The notes under the pieces were generated by a model. That model saw nothing but the letters and a program-made list of their open reading frames with translations. It searched no databases and was not told the origin of the DNA. Made by a program: the position numbers and the translations under genes. Positions 39,550-47,560 of a stretch of 64,000 nucleotides of DNA are shown here, in pieces. The stretch's first letter is position 1. Each line of letters opens with the position of its first letter. The DNA comes from Advenella kashmirensis WT001 (GTDB lineage: Bacteria; Pseudomonadota; Gammaproteobacteria; Burkholderiales; Burkholderiaceae_B). The stretch lies in contig NC_017964.1 of the NCBI RefSeq assembly GCF_000219915.2, forward strand, positions 3,348,001-3,412,000, read 5' to 3'.

Positions 39550-40677
39550 ATGAAAAAATACGGTGTATTTGAATCTGCCTGCCCGGGATGGATCACAAGA
39601 ATACTTGGGATGATCGCCCTGGCACTGGCGATCGGCCTGTTTGCCGGTGCAGTCCGGGCGCAGGATCAGGACACGGCATCCAGGCCGGTAACGGTCGGTG
39701 TTTACGAAAGCCCGCCTTTTGTGACACGCGAAAACGGGCAATATGCCGGCATGGCAATCGAGCTTTGGGAGTCTCTGGAAGACAAGCTGGGGCTCACTTC
39801 AACCTACCAGAGTTATCCCTCCTACCGTAAACTGATAGAAGCGGTTGGCAGCGGCGAGATAGACGCAGCAGTAACGAACCTCACCATTACCAGGCAACGG
39901 GCGCAATCGATTGCGTTTACGCAGCCATGGTATGACTCGGGCCTGAGAATCATGACGCCGAGCAAGGGGTCGGGCTCATTTCAGAATATTATCGACGGAC
40001 TTTCTGACAGTGGGCATTTGACCACCTTTGCCTGGCTGCTGATTCTCGCCCTGTTTGCGACAGTGATCATTACATTGCTGGATCGCAGGCTGGACAGCGA
40101 ATTCCCGCGCAGATGGCGCGAAGGCCTGGCTGATAATTTTTTCCATACCATGTCAATCCTGACCACAGGCAAGACGACGCACAAAAACCTGTTTGGCTGG
40201 ATTGGCCGCATATGGTCGGCGTTATGGATGGTGCTGGGCGTGGCCATCATTGCCTATGTCACTTCATCGATCACAAGCGTCATGACAACAACATCGCTGA
40301 CAAACCAGATTCATTCGCTGTCGGACCTGTCCGGCAAAACCGTGGGGGTCCTGGGCGGCAGCGTCGGTGAAGACTATGTCCAGAACCTGGGAATCAGGAC
40401 ACAAAACTATGACACCCTGGACGCATCGATCCAGGGCTTGTTATCTGGCGAGGTTGATGCGCTTGTCGGCGATGCACCCGTGCTGGAATACTTCGTGCAT
40501 TCCCGGCCAGGACAACCCGTTCGCCTGGTAGGCGCCGTATTTCATCCGGACAAGTACGGGTTTGGCTTTCCCTTGCAAAGCGAGCTGTTGCGGCCCGTCA
40601 CTCTGGAGTTGCTTGGTTTGCATGAGCGCGGCGACATACACAAGTTGCGCGTGAGGTATTTCGGCAATACGCGTTAG
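39550..40677 (+). CDS. Prokaryotic ionotropic glutamate receptor-like channel
   Basis: A 375-residue protein with the order signal peptide (to about 38), binding lobe S1 (45-145), TM1 (158-177), pore region (193-211), TM2 (219-240), lobe S2 (250-370), the layout of GluR0-type channels. S1 has TITRQRAQSIAFTQPW with Arg117 at the position of the alpha-carboxylate Arg; S2 has Asp308 in LVGDAPVLEYF at the amino-group acid. After TM2, VTSSITSVMTTTSLTNQIHSL aligns with the conserved SYTANLAAFLT region. The pore reads MSILTTGKTTHKN and lacks TVGYG, so potassium selectivity is doubtful. It follows a structured leader and is divergent from kdp. It could instead be a non-conducting sensor. Confidence 0.75.
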   Translation: MKKYGVFESACPGWITRILGMIALALAIGLFAGAVRAQDQDTASRPVTVGVYESPPFVTRENGQYAGMAIELWESLEDKLGLTSTYQSYPSYRKLIEAVGSGEIDAAVTNLTITRQRAQSIAFTQPWYDSGLRIMTPSKGSGSFQNIIDGLSDSGHLTTFAWLLILALFATVIITLLDRRLDSEFPRRWREGLADNFFHTMSILTTGKTTHKNLFGWIGRIWSALWMVLGVAIIAYVTSSITSVMTTTSLTNQIHSLSDLSGKTVGVLGGSVGEDYVQNLGIRTQNYDTLDASIQGLLSGEVDALVGDAPVLEYFVHSRPGQPVRLVGAVFHPDKYGFGFPLQSELLRPVTLELLGLHERGDIHKLRVRYFGNTR

Positions 40678-40714
40678 CCGGCAGATGCCCCTGCTGGCTG
40701 ACGTTGCCCGGTGT

Positions 40715-41350
40715 TTATTCGGAATAGGCCTTGAACTGGCCTGATTGCTCGTCGCGAACGAACAATACACCGGTAGCCACGCCAAAATAGGCACCGTGCA
40801 GTTTCAGCAGGCCTGCTTCGACGCGTTCGCGAACGGCTGGAAAGGTCATCAGATTGGCCAGGCTATACTCGACAACGGCCCATTCCAGTTGCCGAATCCA
40901 GCTCTCACGATCTTGCGTTGGCGGCCCAATGCGCTCGACTACCGGCGCGATCTGCGACATCCATTTACCAATGAAATCCCGCTTGGATAACGGCGCCGCC
41001 TTATTGGCAAACGCCGCCACGCCGCCGCAACTGGCATGGCCCAGCACGACGATATGCTTGACCTGCAGGGCATTGACCCCGAATTCGATGGCGGCACTGG
41101 TGCCGTGGTAGGATGACTCGACATCGGTTTCACAGGGGGGCACCAGATTGGCAATATTGCGCACCACGAACATTTCGCCCGGTCCTGCATCAAAGATGGT
41201 CTCAGGGGCAACGCGGGAATCCCCACAGCCAATGACCATGATTTCCGGATGCTGGCCACGTTGGCCTAGTTGTTCATAACGCGCGCGCTCACGCTCGAGC
41301 CGGCCATGAAGAAAAGAAACATAGCCTTCGGTCAATCGTTGGGGAAACAT
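40715..41350 (-). CDS. Beta-class carbonic anhydrase
   Basis: A 211-residue enzyme with zinc ligands and catalytic dyad of beta carbonic anhydrases: CGDSR (Cys, Asp, Arg) near residue 42 and HASCGG near 105. The length and the sequence YVSFLHGRLERERARYEQL at the start match the proteobacterial clade. It interconverts carbon dioxide and bicarbonate in the cytoplasm. It is convergent with the channel gene and divergent from the terC unit. Confidence 0.92.
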   Translation of the reverse strand: MFPQRLTEGYVSFLHGRLERERARYEQLGQRGQHPEIMVIGCGDSRVAPETIFDAGPGEMFVVRNIANLVPPCETDVESSYHGTSAAIEFGVNALQVKHIVVLGHASCGGVAAFANKAAPLSKRDFIGKWMSQIAPVVERIGPPTQDRESWIRQLEWAVVEYSLANLMTFPAVRERVEAGLLKLHGAYFGVATGVLFVRDEQSGQFKAYSE

Positions 41351-41505
41351 GTATCGGGTCCTGAATTCAAAATTTAATTTGTGGTTATTTTACTCTTATT
41401 TTTTTTCATCCCTGGTGGCCGCGCCACCCATAGCCCAACCTCAGTTAAAACGCATACATTGGCGGTAAAAATCACATAAAAAGCGTAAAAATCATCAAAA
41501 ATATC
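41351..41505. other. Divergent promoter region with GTAAAAATCA repeats
   Basis: AT-rich region between the carbonic anhydrase gene and the terC promoter. GTAAAAATCA occurs twice (41465-41474 and 41485-41494), a direct repeat with 20-base period whose core equals the octamer found twice in the kdp promoter region. No gene is seen; the rest of the non-coding stretch to 41826 is the riboswitch leader. Confidence 0.45.
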
Positions 41506-41533
41506 TTGACAGCGCCCCAATCATCGCTATACT
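41506..41533 (+). promoter_or_regulatory. Sigma-70 promoter of the manganese riboswitch
   Basis: TTGACA (41506-41511) and TATACT (41528-41533) with a 16-base spacer, ending just before the conserved 5' part of the yybP-ykoY element, which would be transcribed from about 41540. Confidence 0.7.
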
Positions 41534-41540
41534 TCAACCA

Positions 41541-41675
41541 TCAAGGGGAGTAGCTTTCTTCCGCCGCATCGTCATTACGGTTGTCATGCAGTTATCTGCA
41601 GACGCCCGGTGCCCGGGCAACACATCCATGTTGCAGCAAGACCTTGCCACCAAGGGCAAGGTCCATCCTCAGATA
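41541..41675 (+). promoter_or_regulatory. yybP-ykoY manganese riboswitch
   Basis: The element begins with AAGGGGAGTAGC, the signature 5' segment of the yybP-ykoY aptamer, and closes with the paired AGACCTTGCCACC / GGGCAAGGTCC block (about 41640-41663). Between them are two hairpins (GCCCGG/CCGGGC and CAACA/TGTTG). The class binds Mn(II) and commonly controls TerC-type exporters, as here. A terminator hairpin follows immediately. Confidence 0.85.
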
Positions 41676-41681
41676 AATGAT

Positions 41682-41717
41682 GGCCTGTGTCCTTGCGGAT
41701 CAGGCCGTTTTGTTTTG
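41682..41717 (+). terminator. Riboswitch expression-platform terminator
   Basis: GGCCTG and CAGGCC (41682-41687, 41701-41706) with inner TCC/GGA pairs form a hairpin followed by GTTTTGTTTTG. It sits directly after the manganese aptamer and about 110 bases before terC. A further hairpin (GTGCA/TGCAC near 41743-41762) lies between it and the gene. Confidence 0.7.
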
Positions 41718-41826
41718 TCTGACGCTCCTCTCAGACTTGTCGTGCACCCTCCCGGGATGCACGTGTTCGACAGGCGCCCCGATCCGTTTCATTCCAACAT
41801 TCAATTAGACGGATTCATGGTGAATT

Positions 41827-42540
41827 ATGCTTGAACTTTTACAGACACTAAGCTGGGCAGCGGTATTTCAAATTATCCTGATTGATATCCTGCTGGGCGG
41901 CGACAACGCCGTTGTCATTGCGCTGGCCTGCCGCAACCTGCCGAAAAAGCAGCGGATACAGGGCATTCTATGGGGTACCGCCGGCGCCATTGCCCTGCGG
42001 GTTGCGTTGATCGCTTTCGCACTGACCCTGCTGACCGTGCCTTTCCTGAAGATCATAGGCGCACTGCTATTGCTTTGGATCGGTATCAAATTGCTGATTC
42101 CGGAAGATGACGCGCATGGCAACATCCAGGGTGGGACAACCGTTTTCTCGGCATTCAAAACCATTCTAATCGCTGACTTTGTCATGAGCCTGGATAACGT
42201 GATTGCCATTGCCGGTGCAGCCCAGGGTGCGAATCCCGAGCACCAGCTTGGCCTTGTGATCTTCGGCCTGGTCGTTAGCGTTCCAATCATTATCTGGGGT
42301 AGTACGCTTGTGCTCAAATTGATCGACCGCTTCCCGAGTGTTGTACTGTTTGGCGCGGCACTGCTGGGCTGGATCGCCGGCGGCATGTTGATCACAGACA
42401 TCTTCATTGTGGAAAGATTTGGCGAGCCCTCTACCATGATGAAGCTGGCTGCTGAGGTTATCGGCGCCCTGCTGATCGTCGTAGTAGGACGCACGATCGC
42501 ACAGCGCAAAAAAGCGGCAGCTGCCCTGCGCAACGCGTAA
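41827..42540 (+). CDS. TerC-family manganese exporter
   Basis: A 237-residue inner-membrane protein with seven hydrophobic helices and the two acidic metal motifs of the TerC family, LLGGDNAVVIAL near residue 23 and MSLDNVIAIAG near 120. TerC proteins under yybP-ykoY control export Mn(II) (MeeF/MeeY-type). The leader riboswitch should turn it on when manganese is high. It ends with a C-terminal basic tail. Confidence 0.88.
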   Translation: MLELLQTLSWAAVFQIILIDILLGGDNAVVIALACRNLPKKQRIQGILWGTAGAIALRVALIAFALTLLTVPFLKIIGALLLLWIGIKLLIPEDDAHGNIQGGTTVFSAFKTILIADFVMSLDNVIAIAGAAQGANPEHQLGLVIFGLVVSVPIIIWGSTLVLKLIDRFPSVVLFGAALLGWIAGGMLITDIFIVERFGEPSTMMKLAAEVIGALLIVVVGRTIAQRKKAAAALRNA

Positions 42541-42545
42541 TGGAA

Positions 42546-42586
42546 CGTCGTGCGCGCACCGGTCTGACTGGTGCAGGCGCACGACG
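42546..42586 (+). terminator. Extended hairpin after terC
   Basis: CGTCGTGCGC and GCGCACGACG pair over 10 bases and enclose an inner GCACC/GGTGC stem, five bases after the terC stop. Very stable; may protect the message or terminate. Confidence 0.5.
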
Positions 42587-42669
42587 CGGCATAACGGCGT
42601 ACATCAGCCGCGATTGAACTGCAGAGCGCCACCAGGCGTGAACCCGGCCAATCGCGGCAGTTTCCTCCA

Positions 42670-42705
42670 AATTACATATGCGCTTAATGCATATGTAATT
42701 TTTTT
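42670..42705 (+). terminator. Intrinsic terminator of terC
   Basis: AATTACATATGC and GCATATGTAATT form a perfect 12-bp stem with a 7-base loop, followed by TTTTT. It lies between convergent genes. Confidence 0.8.
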
Positions 42706-42767
42706 GCCTGCAGCCTTTGCAAACAGCGGCCCTTGCCCGACTATAGATTATTGAACAATCGCGATGA

Positions 42768-43199
42768 TCATTGGCGCATGCCGATGGCCAGGCGATTGAA
42801 TGCGCTCATCAAGGCAATGGCAAAGGTCAGGTCGGAAATTTCTGCATCGCTAAAGTGCGCCTTGAGCGGATCAAAATCTTCGTCCGGCGCACTGGTCTTG
42901 TCCACATGGGTGAGCGCTTCTGTCCATGCCAGTGCGGCGCGTTCTCGCTCGTTAAAGCGTTCACTGGCACGCCATCCGGCCAGCCCGTCCAGCTTGGCGT
43001 CAGCGATATCGCCGGCACGCAGTTCCCTGGTATGCATTTCCAGGCAGAACGCGCAGCCGTTGATCTGCGACATGCGCAACCATACCAGCCCGATCAATTG
43101 CTTGCCAAGACTGCTCTTTTCCAGCGCCTTCTTGGTTGCGCCCAATCCCTGATAAGCCTCGGGCGACAAGGTCCAGTAAGGTAAGCGAAGGATACTCAT
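42768..43199 (-). CDS. Carboxymuconolactone decarboxylase/AhpD-family protein
   Basis: A 143-residue protein starting MSILRLPYW after a CGGAGA site. It has the AhpD-like redox motif CAFCLEMH (Cys-x2-Cys-x3-His), and the preceding SQINGC, typical of the alkylhydroperoxidase core family. Such small proteins reduce peroxides or act as thiol-disulfide partners. It stands alone; its role is not evident from neighbours. Confidence 0.85.
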   Translation of the reverse strand: MSILRLPYWTLSPEAYQGLGATKKALEKSSLGKQLIGLVWLRMSQINGCAFCLEMHTRELRAGDIADAKLDGLAGWRASERFNERERAALAWTEALTHVDKTSAPDEDFDPLKAHFSDAEISDLTFAIALMSAFNRLAIGMRQ

Positions 43200-43569
43200 A
43201 TCAAAAATCTCCGGTGAGTGGTGGGTTGGATCAGGCGGCCACAACAGTGAACGCAACAACAAAAGTGCGATCTGTTGGTTGTCGGGCCGGCGGATCATCT
43301 GAGCGATAATAGGACAACAATGGTCTATCGTACAGGTGCAAGAATAAGCCAATCAAATAGTCCATGCCTCATCAAAAGATATGTAATTATTTTGTAATTA
43401 TGCCTTCGGTTGCATATTCACTTGAAAGCATATATTATGGAGCCCATAAAATGCAGATCAGATTCATCTTTTGACGCTGTCACCCGTTTACAGCGACCTA
43501 CGTGACAGACCTGCTATCCAAGCGAGTTCGCATCATATTTACGCATTTCATTCATGCAGAGGCCAGATC
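43200..43569. other. Promoter region of the XRE-polyamine operon
   Basis: No gene is supported. It contains the TGTAATTAT direct repeat (43382-43390 and 43393-43401) and a promoter-like pair at 43410-43438; otherwise it is AT-rich. Confidence 0.45.
43382..43438 (+). promoter_or_regulatory. Promoter with TGTAATTAT direct repeat
   Basis: TTGCAT (43410-43415) and TATTAT (43433-43438) with a 17-base spacer form a plausible sigma-70 promoter. Just upstream, TGTAATTAT is repeated with an 11-base period, a likely activator or autoregulator site for the XRE protein encoded next. Confidence 0.45.
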
Positions 43570-43956
43570 ATGCCCAAAAAATCCAGCAAAGAGACGACGC
43601 CCCGTACTGATCGTGATGCCGACAAAAGCGGCAAACGCACACGCACCGCAGCCGACCAGACATTGAAAGTGGCAACTCTCAAAGAATTGCGCAAGGCTAC
43701 CGGTCACACCCAGGAAGACCTGGCCATTGCGCTGGATATCGGCCAGGGCACCATTTCACGGATAGAAAAACGCAACGACATGCTGGTATCGACGTTGCAG
43801 CATTACATCGAAAGCCTGGGCGGCAAGCTGCAAATCGTGGCCGCGTTTACCGATCGCCCATCCATTGTGGTGGAGCGCCTGGGCAAGAAAATACCGCCTC
43901 ATCAAAAAACCACTCCCATGAGTTCTTCACAAGCTATGACATCTGTTGACACCTGA
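43570..43956 (+). CDS. XRE-family helix-turn-helix regulator
   Basis: A 128-residue protein starting MPKKSSKETTPR. A basic N-terminal tail precedes a Cro/C1-type helix-turn-helix (TGHTQEDLAIALDIGQGTIS). The C-terminal part (YIESLGGKLQIVAAF) resembles HigA-like antitoxin or stand-alone regulators, but no toxin gene is adjacent. It precedes the polyamine genes by six bases, so it may control them. Confidence 0.82.
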   Translation: MPKKSSKETTPRTDRDADKSGKRTRTAADQTLKVATLKELRKATGHTQEDLAIALDIGQGTISRIEKRNDMLVSTLQHYIESLGGKLQIVAAFTDRPSIVVERLGKKIPPHQKTTPMSSSQAMTSVDT

Positions 43957-43962
43957 TACACC

Positions 43963-45066
43963 ATGCAAATGCCTTCTACCCCTTACTACCTGATCGACAA
44001 ATCTGCGCTGTTGCGCAACCTGCAAGTCATCGATTACATCCGCCAGCACTCTGGCGCCAAAGTATTACTGGCGCTCAAGTGCTTTGCCACCTGGTCGGTT
44101 TTTGATCTGATGCGCCAGTATATGGATGGTACGACGTCTTCATCCCTGTATGAAGTCAAGCTCGGATACCAGAAATTCGGCGGTGAAACGCACGCGTATA
44201 GCGTCGCCTTTGCCGATCATGAAATCGACGAAGTCATCGCCAACTGCGACAAAATCATCTTCAACTCCATCAGTCAGCTCACGCGTTTTGCGTCCGCAGC
44301 AGGCGACACACCGGTAGGCCTGCGCGTCAACCCGGGTGTCAGTTGCGCCGGCTTTGATCTGGCCGATCCTGCGCGCCAGTACAGCAGGCTGGGCGAAAGC
44401 GATCCGGCACGCATTCTGTCTGTGCTGGACAAACTCGATGGCATCATGATTCATAACAATTGTGAGAATGGCGATTTTGCACGTTTTGATCAGTTGCTTA
44501 CCCAGGTTGAACAAGACTACGGCGCAATCCTACCTCACCTTAAGTGGGTCAGCCTGGGCGGCGGCATTAGCTTTACCGCACAAGACTATCCGCTGGATGC
44601 CTTCTGCGAGCGCCTGCGGCAATTCGCAAAGCAATACAAGGTGCAGGTATATCTGGAGCCGGGCGAGGCTGCCGTGCGCCACAGTACAACGCTGCAGGTC
44701 AGCGTCCTGGACATTGTCGTTAACGAGAAGCAGTTGGCGATTGTAGACAGTTCCACCGAAGCCCATATGCTGGACCTGTTGATATACCGTGAAACCGCGC
44801 CGGTGGGCCAGGACACCGGGGAACACGCCTACATGGTTTGCGGCAAAACCTGTCTTGCGGGCGATATTTTTGGCGAAGGCCGCTTTACCCGGCCGCTGCA
44901 AATTGGTGACCAGATTGCCATTGGCGATGCGGGTGGCTACACCATGGTAAAGAAAAACTGGTTCAACGGCATTCATATGCCTTCCATCGCCGTCAAAGAC
45001 GAGGATGGCTCCGTGCGCGTCGTGCGCGACTTTTCCTTTGACGACTACGTTAACAGCCTGTCCTAG
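43963..45066 (+). CDS. nspC: Carboxynorspermidine/carboxyspermidine decarboxylase
   Basis: A 367-residue PLP enzyme of the alanine-racemase-fold decarboxylase family. The N terminus has the PLP Lys in VLLALKCFATWSVFD; the region HNNCENGDF and GDAGGYTMVKKNWFNG are typical of NspC. It decarboxylates carboxy(nor)spermidine to (nor)spermidine. The dehydrogenase that makes its substrate is encoded next. No SpeE-type synthase is in the window. Confidence 0.9.
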   Translation: MQMPSTPYYLIDKSALLRNLQVIDYIRQHSGAKVLLALKCFATWSVFDLMRQYMDGTTSSSLYEVKLGYQKFGGETHAYSVAFADHEIDEVIANCDKIIFNSISQLTRFASAAGDTPVGLRVNPGVSCAGFDLADPARQYSRLGESDPARILSVLDKLDGIMIHNNCENGDFARFDQLLTQVEQDYGAILPHLKWVSLGGGISFTAQDYPLDAFCERLRQFAKQYKVQVYLEPGEAAVRHSTTLQVSVLDIVVNEKQLAIVDSSTEAHMLDLLIYRETAPVGQDTGEHAYMVCGKTCLAGDIFGEGRFTRPLQIGDQIAIGDAGGYTMVKKNWFNGIHMPSIAVKDEDGSVRVVRDFSFDDYVNSLS

Positions 45067-45107
45067 GACAGTAGCTGCTGGTATTTAACAATTTGGGGGA
45101 TTATCCA

Positions 45108-46493
45108 ATGAAACGCAACGTTCTGATCATCGGCGCCGGTGGCGTCGCACACGTAGCAGCACACAAATGCGCACAGAACAATATTTTGCTTGGCGACATA
45201 CATATTGCATCACGCACTGTGGCCAAATGCGAAGCCATTATTGCCTCTATCAAAGACAAAGGCAATAAACACGGCCCCGGCCGGCTGCAGGCGCACGCCC
45301 TGGATGCGCTGGACATTGAAGCGACCAAAACGCTGATCCGTGAAACCGGCAGCCAGATTGTCATCAATGTGGGCTCGCCCTTTCTGAACATGTCAGTCAT
45401 GACTGCCTGCATAGAGACCGGCGCGGCCTATCTGGACACGGCTATTCACGAGGACCCGGACAAGGTATGCGAACCACCACCGTGGTACGGCAATCATGAA
45501 TGGAAACGACGCGAAGCCTGCAAGAAAGCCGGCGTGACAGCCGTGCTGGGTGTTGGTTTCGACCCTGGCGTGGTCAATGCCTATGGCCGTTTTGCGCTGG
45601 ACACCTATTTTGACCAGGTCAACTCCATTGACATTATCGATATTAACGCCGGCAGCCACGGTCGTTACTTTGCTACCAACTTCGATCCAGAGATCAACTT
45701 CCGTGAGTTCACCTCTACCGTCTGGTCCTGGGAGCAGAACCGCTGGAAAGCCAGCAAGATGTTCGAGCATCGCCAGCAATGGGAAATGCCCGTGGTTGGC
45801 AATCACACAACCTACCTGACCGGTCATGACGAGCTGCATTCCATGTCAAAAAACCTGGGTGTTCCCAACATCCGGTTCTGGATGGGTTTTGGCGACCATT
45901 ACATCAATGTATTTAATGTCTTGAACAGCCTGGGCCTGCTCTCTGAAAAACCCATCCGTACGGCAGAGGGAGATGAAATCGTGCCGCTCAAAGTGGTCAA
46001 GGCTGTGCTGCCCGATCCTGCGTCACTAGCCCCGGGATACACGGGTAAAACATGCATTGGCGACTTGGTAAAAGGCACGAAGAACGGTATGCCGCAGGAA
46101 GTACTCATTTATAACATTTGTGATCATGAAGAGAGCTACGAGGAAGTGGGCAGCCAGGCCATTTCATACACTGCCGGCGTACCCGTTGTTGCAGCAGCCA
46201 TGTTGATTGCCGACGGCACATGGGACGTCGGGCACATGGTCAACGTAGAAGAACTTGATCCCGCACCGTTTATTGAGCTCATGAACCGGATGGGGCTGGT
46301 TACGCGCGTACGCGACGAAAAGGGCGATCGCGTGCTGGAGCCGCAAAAAGAACTGTTGATGCTGACCGCTGAAGAGGAATCGGACAGCACGGTGGCATTC
46401 GACTATTTTTCTCATGACCAGGCCGTACTTGCAAAAAACCCGCCGTCCCGACAGCAAAACATGATGACAACGCGGCAACGCCTGAGCGGCTGA
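45108..46493 (+). CDS. Carboxynorspermidine/carboxyspermidine dehydrogenase, saccharopine-dehydrogenase family
   Basis: A 461-residue NAD(P)-dependent enzyme with N-terminal Rossmann motif IIGAGGVAHVAAHKCAQ and long C-terminal domain. It condenses aspartate semialdehyde with putrescine or diaminopropane and reduces the product to the carboxy-polyamine. Together with nspC it forms the alternative spermidine route. ATG 45108 is chosen because the Rossmann strand begins there. A strong hairpin follows. Confidence 0.88.
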   Translation: MKRNVLIIGAGGVAHVAAHKCAQNNILLGDIHIASRTVAKCEAIIASIKDKGNKHGPGRLQAHALDALDIEATKTLIRETGSQIVINVGSPFLNMSVMTACIETGAAYLDTAIHEDPDKVCEPPPWYGNHEWKRREACKKAGVTAVLGVGFDPGVVNAYGRFALDTYFDQVNSIDIIDINAGSHGRYFATNFDPEINFREFTSTVWSWEQNRWKASKMFEHRQQWEMPVVGNHTTYLTGHDELHSMSKNLGVPNIRFWMGFGDHYINVFNVLNSLGLLSEKPIRTAEGDEIVPLKVVKAVLPDPASLAPGYTGKTCIGDLVKGTKNGMPQEVLIYNICDHEESYEEVGSQAISYTAGVPVVAAAMLIADGTWDVGHMVNVEELDPAPFIELMNRMGLVTRVRDEKGDRVLEPQKELLMLTAEEESDSTVAFDYFSHDQAVLAKNPPSRQQNMMTTRQRLSG

Positions 46494-46551
46494 TTGTCAG
46501 CCGGATGGGTTGCTGTAAATAATCAAAACGTAAGCAATCAATGCGTAAGTA

Positions 46552-46597
46552 ATGAAAGCGTCAGCCCCTATCCTGTTGCGGGGGTTGACGCTTTCAT
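46552..46597. terminator. Bidirectional hairpin terminator
   Basis: ATGAAAGCGTCAGCCCC and its near-exact inverse (46581-46597) form a 17-bp stem with one wobble around a 12-base loop, 58 bases after the dehydrogenase stop and 24 bases beyond the next leftward gene. Confidence 0.7.
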
Positions 46598-46621
46598 GCA
46601 GTGGCTCCATTACCCGTGGGC

Positions 46622-46828
46622 TTAAACTGCGAGCCTGGCCTTCAATGCTTCAAATTCAGTGGGGTGCGACTGCTGCACGAGCGCCAATAGACGCTCGATA
46701 GACTCCAGTTCCTTTTGAGCAGACTCCAGATACCCGTTCTGCTTTAGTCTTTTGTAGATATCAATCTGCTCTATCAGCCCATCACGATCGAATGTCAGTT
46801 CAGCGTTCACCAATTTACTCTCCGCCAT
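46622..46828 (-). CDS. Small protein of unknown function
   Basis: A 68-residue acidic, helix-prone protein (LIEQIDIYKRLKQNGYLESA in the middle). It starts MAESKLVNAEL, has no signal or membrane segment, and ends before a shared terminator. No family was recognised. Heptad-like Leu/Ile spacing suggests a coiled-coil or dimer. Coding is supported by even codon use and clean boundaries only. Confidence 0.55.
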   Translation of the reverse strand: MAESKLVNAELTFDRDGLIEQIDIYKRLKQNGYLESAQKELESIERLLALVQQSHPTEFEALKARLAV

Positions 46829-47085
46829 ATATATTGATACCGAGCAGAGAGTCTATTACATAGACAAGTCATATTTATTACAAGGCCCGCTCTTTGTTTG
46901 ACCATAGACAACTTGTCGCGATAAACCACTGCCCCTTGTCGACAAAAAGTATAAATCATCAAAAAAGAACATGCATAGCAACGCTGGGCATGTCAGACAA
47001 ATCACATTATTAAATCTGTTCTTTTTATTTTGATATTCGGTCCTTGATCCATTTTGCTTTTAGCCTAAGGACAAATCATGCTCGC

Positions 47086-47445
47086 TTATTGACCCGTGAA
47101 CGCGGGTTGCTGCAGTGTCTGCGGTACGGAGGCCTCCGCTGGCAGTTGGTTCCACCAATCGCCCAGCGCATCTATCAGCGGCACGAGCCCCTGCCCTGCC
47201 GCCGTCAGGGAATATTCCACACGCAAGGGATAGCCCTCAAACACCTTGCGCTGGACAATGCCGGCATTTTCCAGTTTGCGCAATTCAAACGTGAGCATCT
47301 TATGCGAGACCGTTGGATTGTCGCGCTTCAGATCACTGAATCGCTTGACGCCGTCTTTCAGATAATAGACCAGCAGCGTCGGCCAGCGCCCGCTCAATAC
47401 CTGCATGACTTCTTCGATGGGACAGTAAGAGACCAGATCTTTCAT
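47086..47445 (-). CDS. HxlR-family transcriptional regulator
   Basis: A 119-residue winged-helix regulator; the ATG at 47445 follows a GGAGG site. The typical HxlR pattern is present: N-terminal Cys in SYCPIEEVMQVLSGRWPTLL, recognition region TVSHKMLTFELRKLENAGI and VEYSLTAAGQ. HxlR proteins often sense reactive electrophiles through the Cys. It is divergent from a GST gene, a common target pairing. Confidence 0.87.
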   Translation of the reverse strand: MKDLVSYCPIEEVMQVLSGRWPTLLVYYLKDGVKRFSDLKRDNPTVSHKMLTFELRKLENAGIVQRKVFEGYPLRVEYSLTAAGQGLVPLIDALGDWWNQLPAEASVPQTLQQPAFTGQ

Positions 47446-47560
47446 GATGCCTCCGATAGTGGTTACCAAAAAGTGCGTAATTTACATGGAACTGAATATG
47501 CATCGATAATGCATGCGCAAGCCACACTGGCTATCACACATGAATTACGGAGAATATTTG

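Noticed and set aside
39550..40677. Classical GluR0-type potassium channel
   Set aside because: The TVGYG-type selectivity filter is absent, so I call it glutamate-receptor-like without claiming potassium conduction.
43570..43956. HigA antitoxin of a toxin-antitoxin pair
   Set aside because: No RelE/HigB-like toxin gene is adjacent; the next gene is a polyamine decarboxylase.
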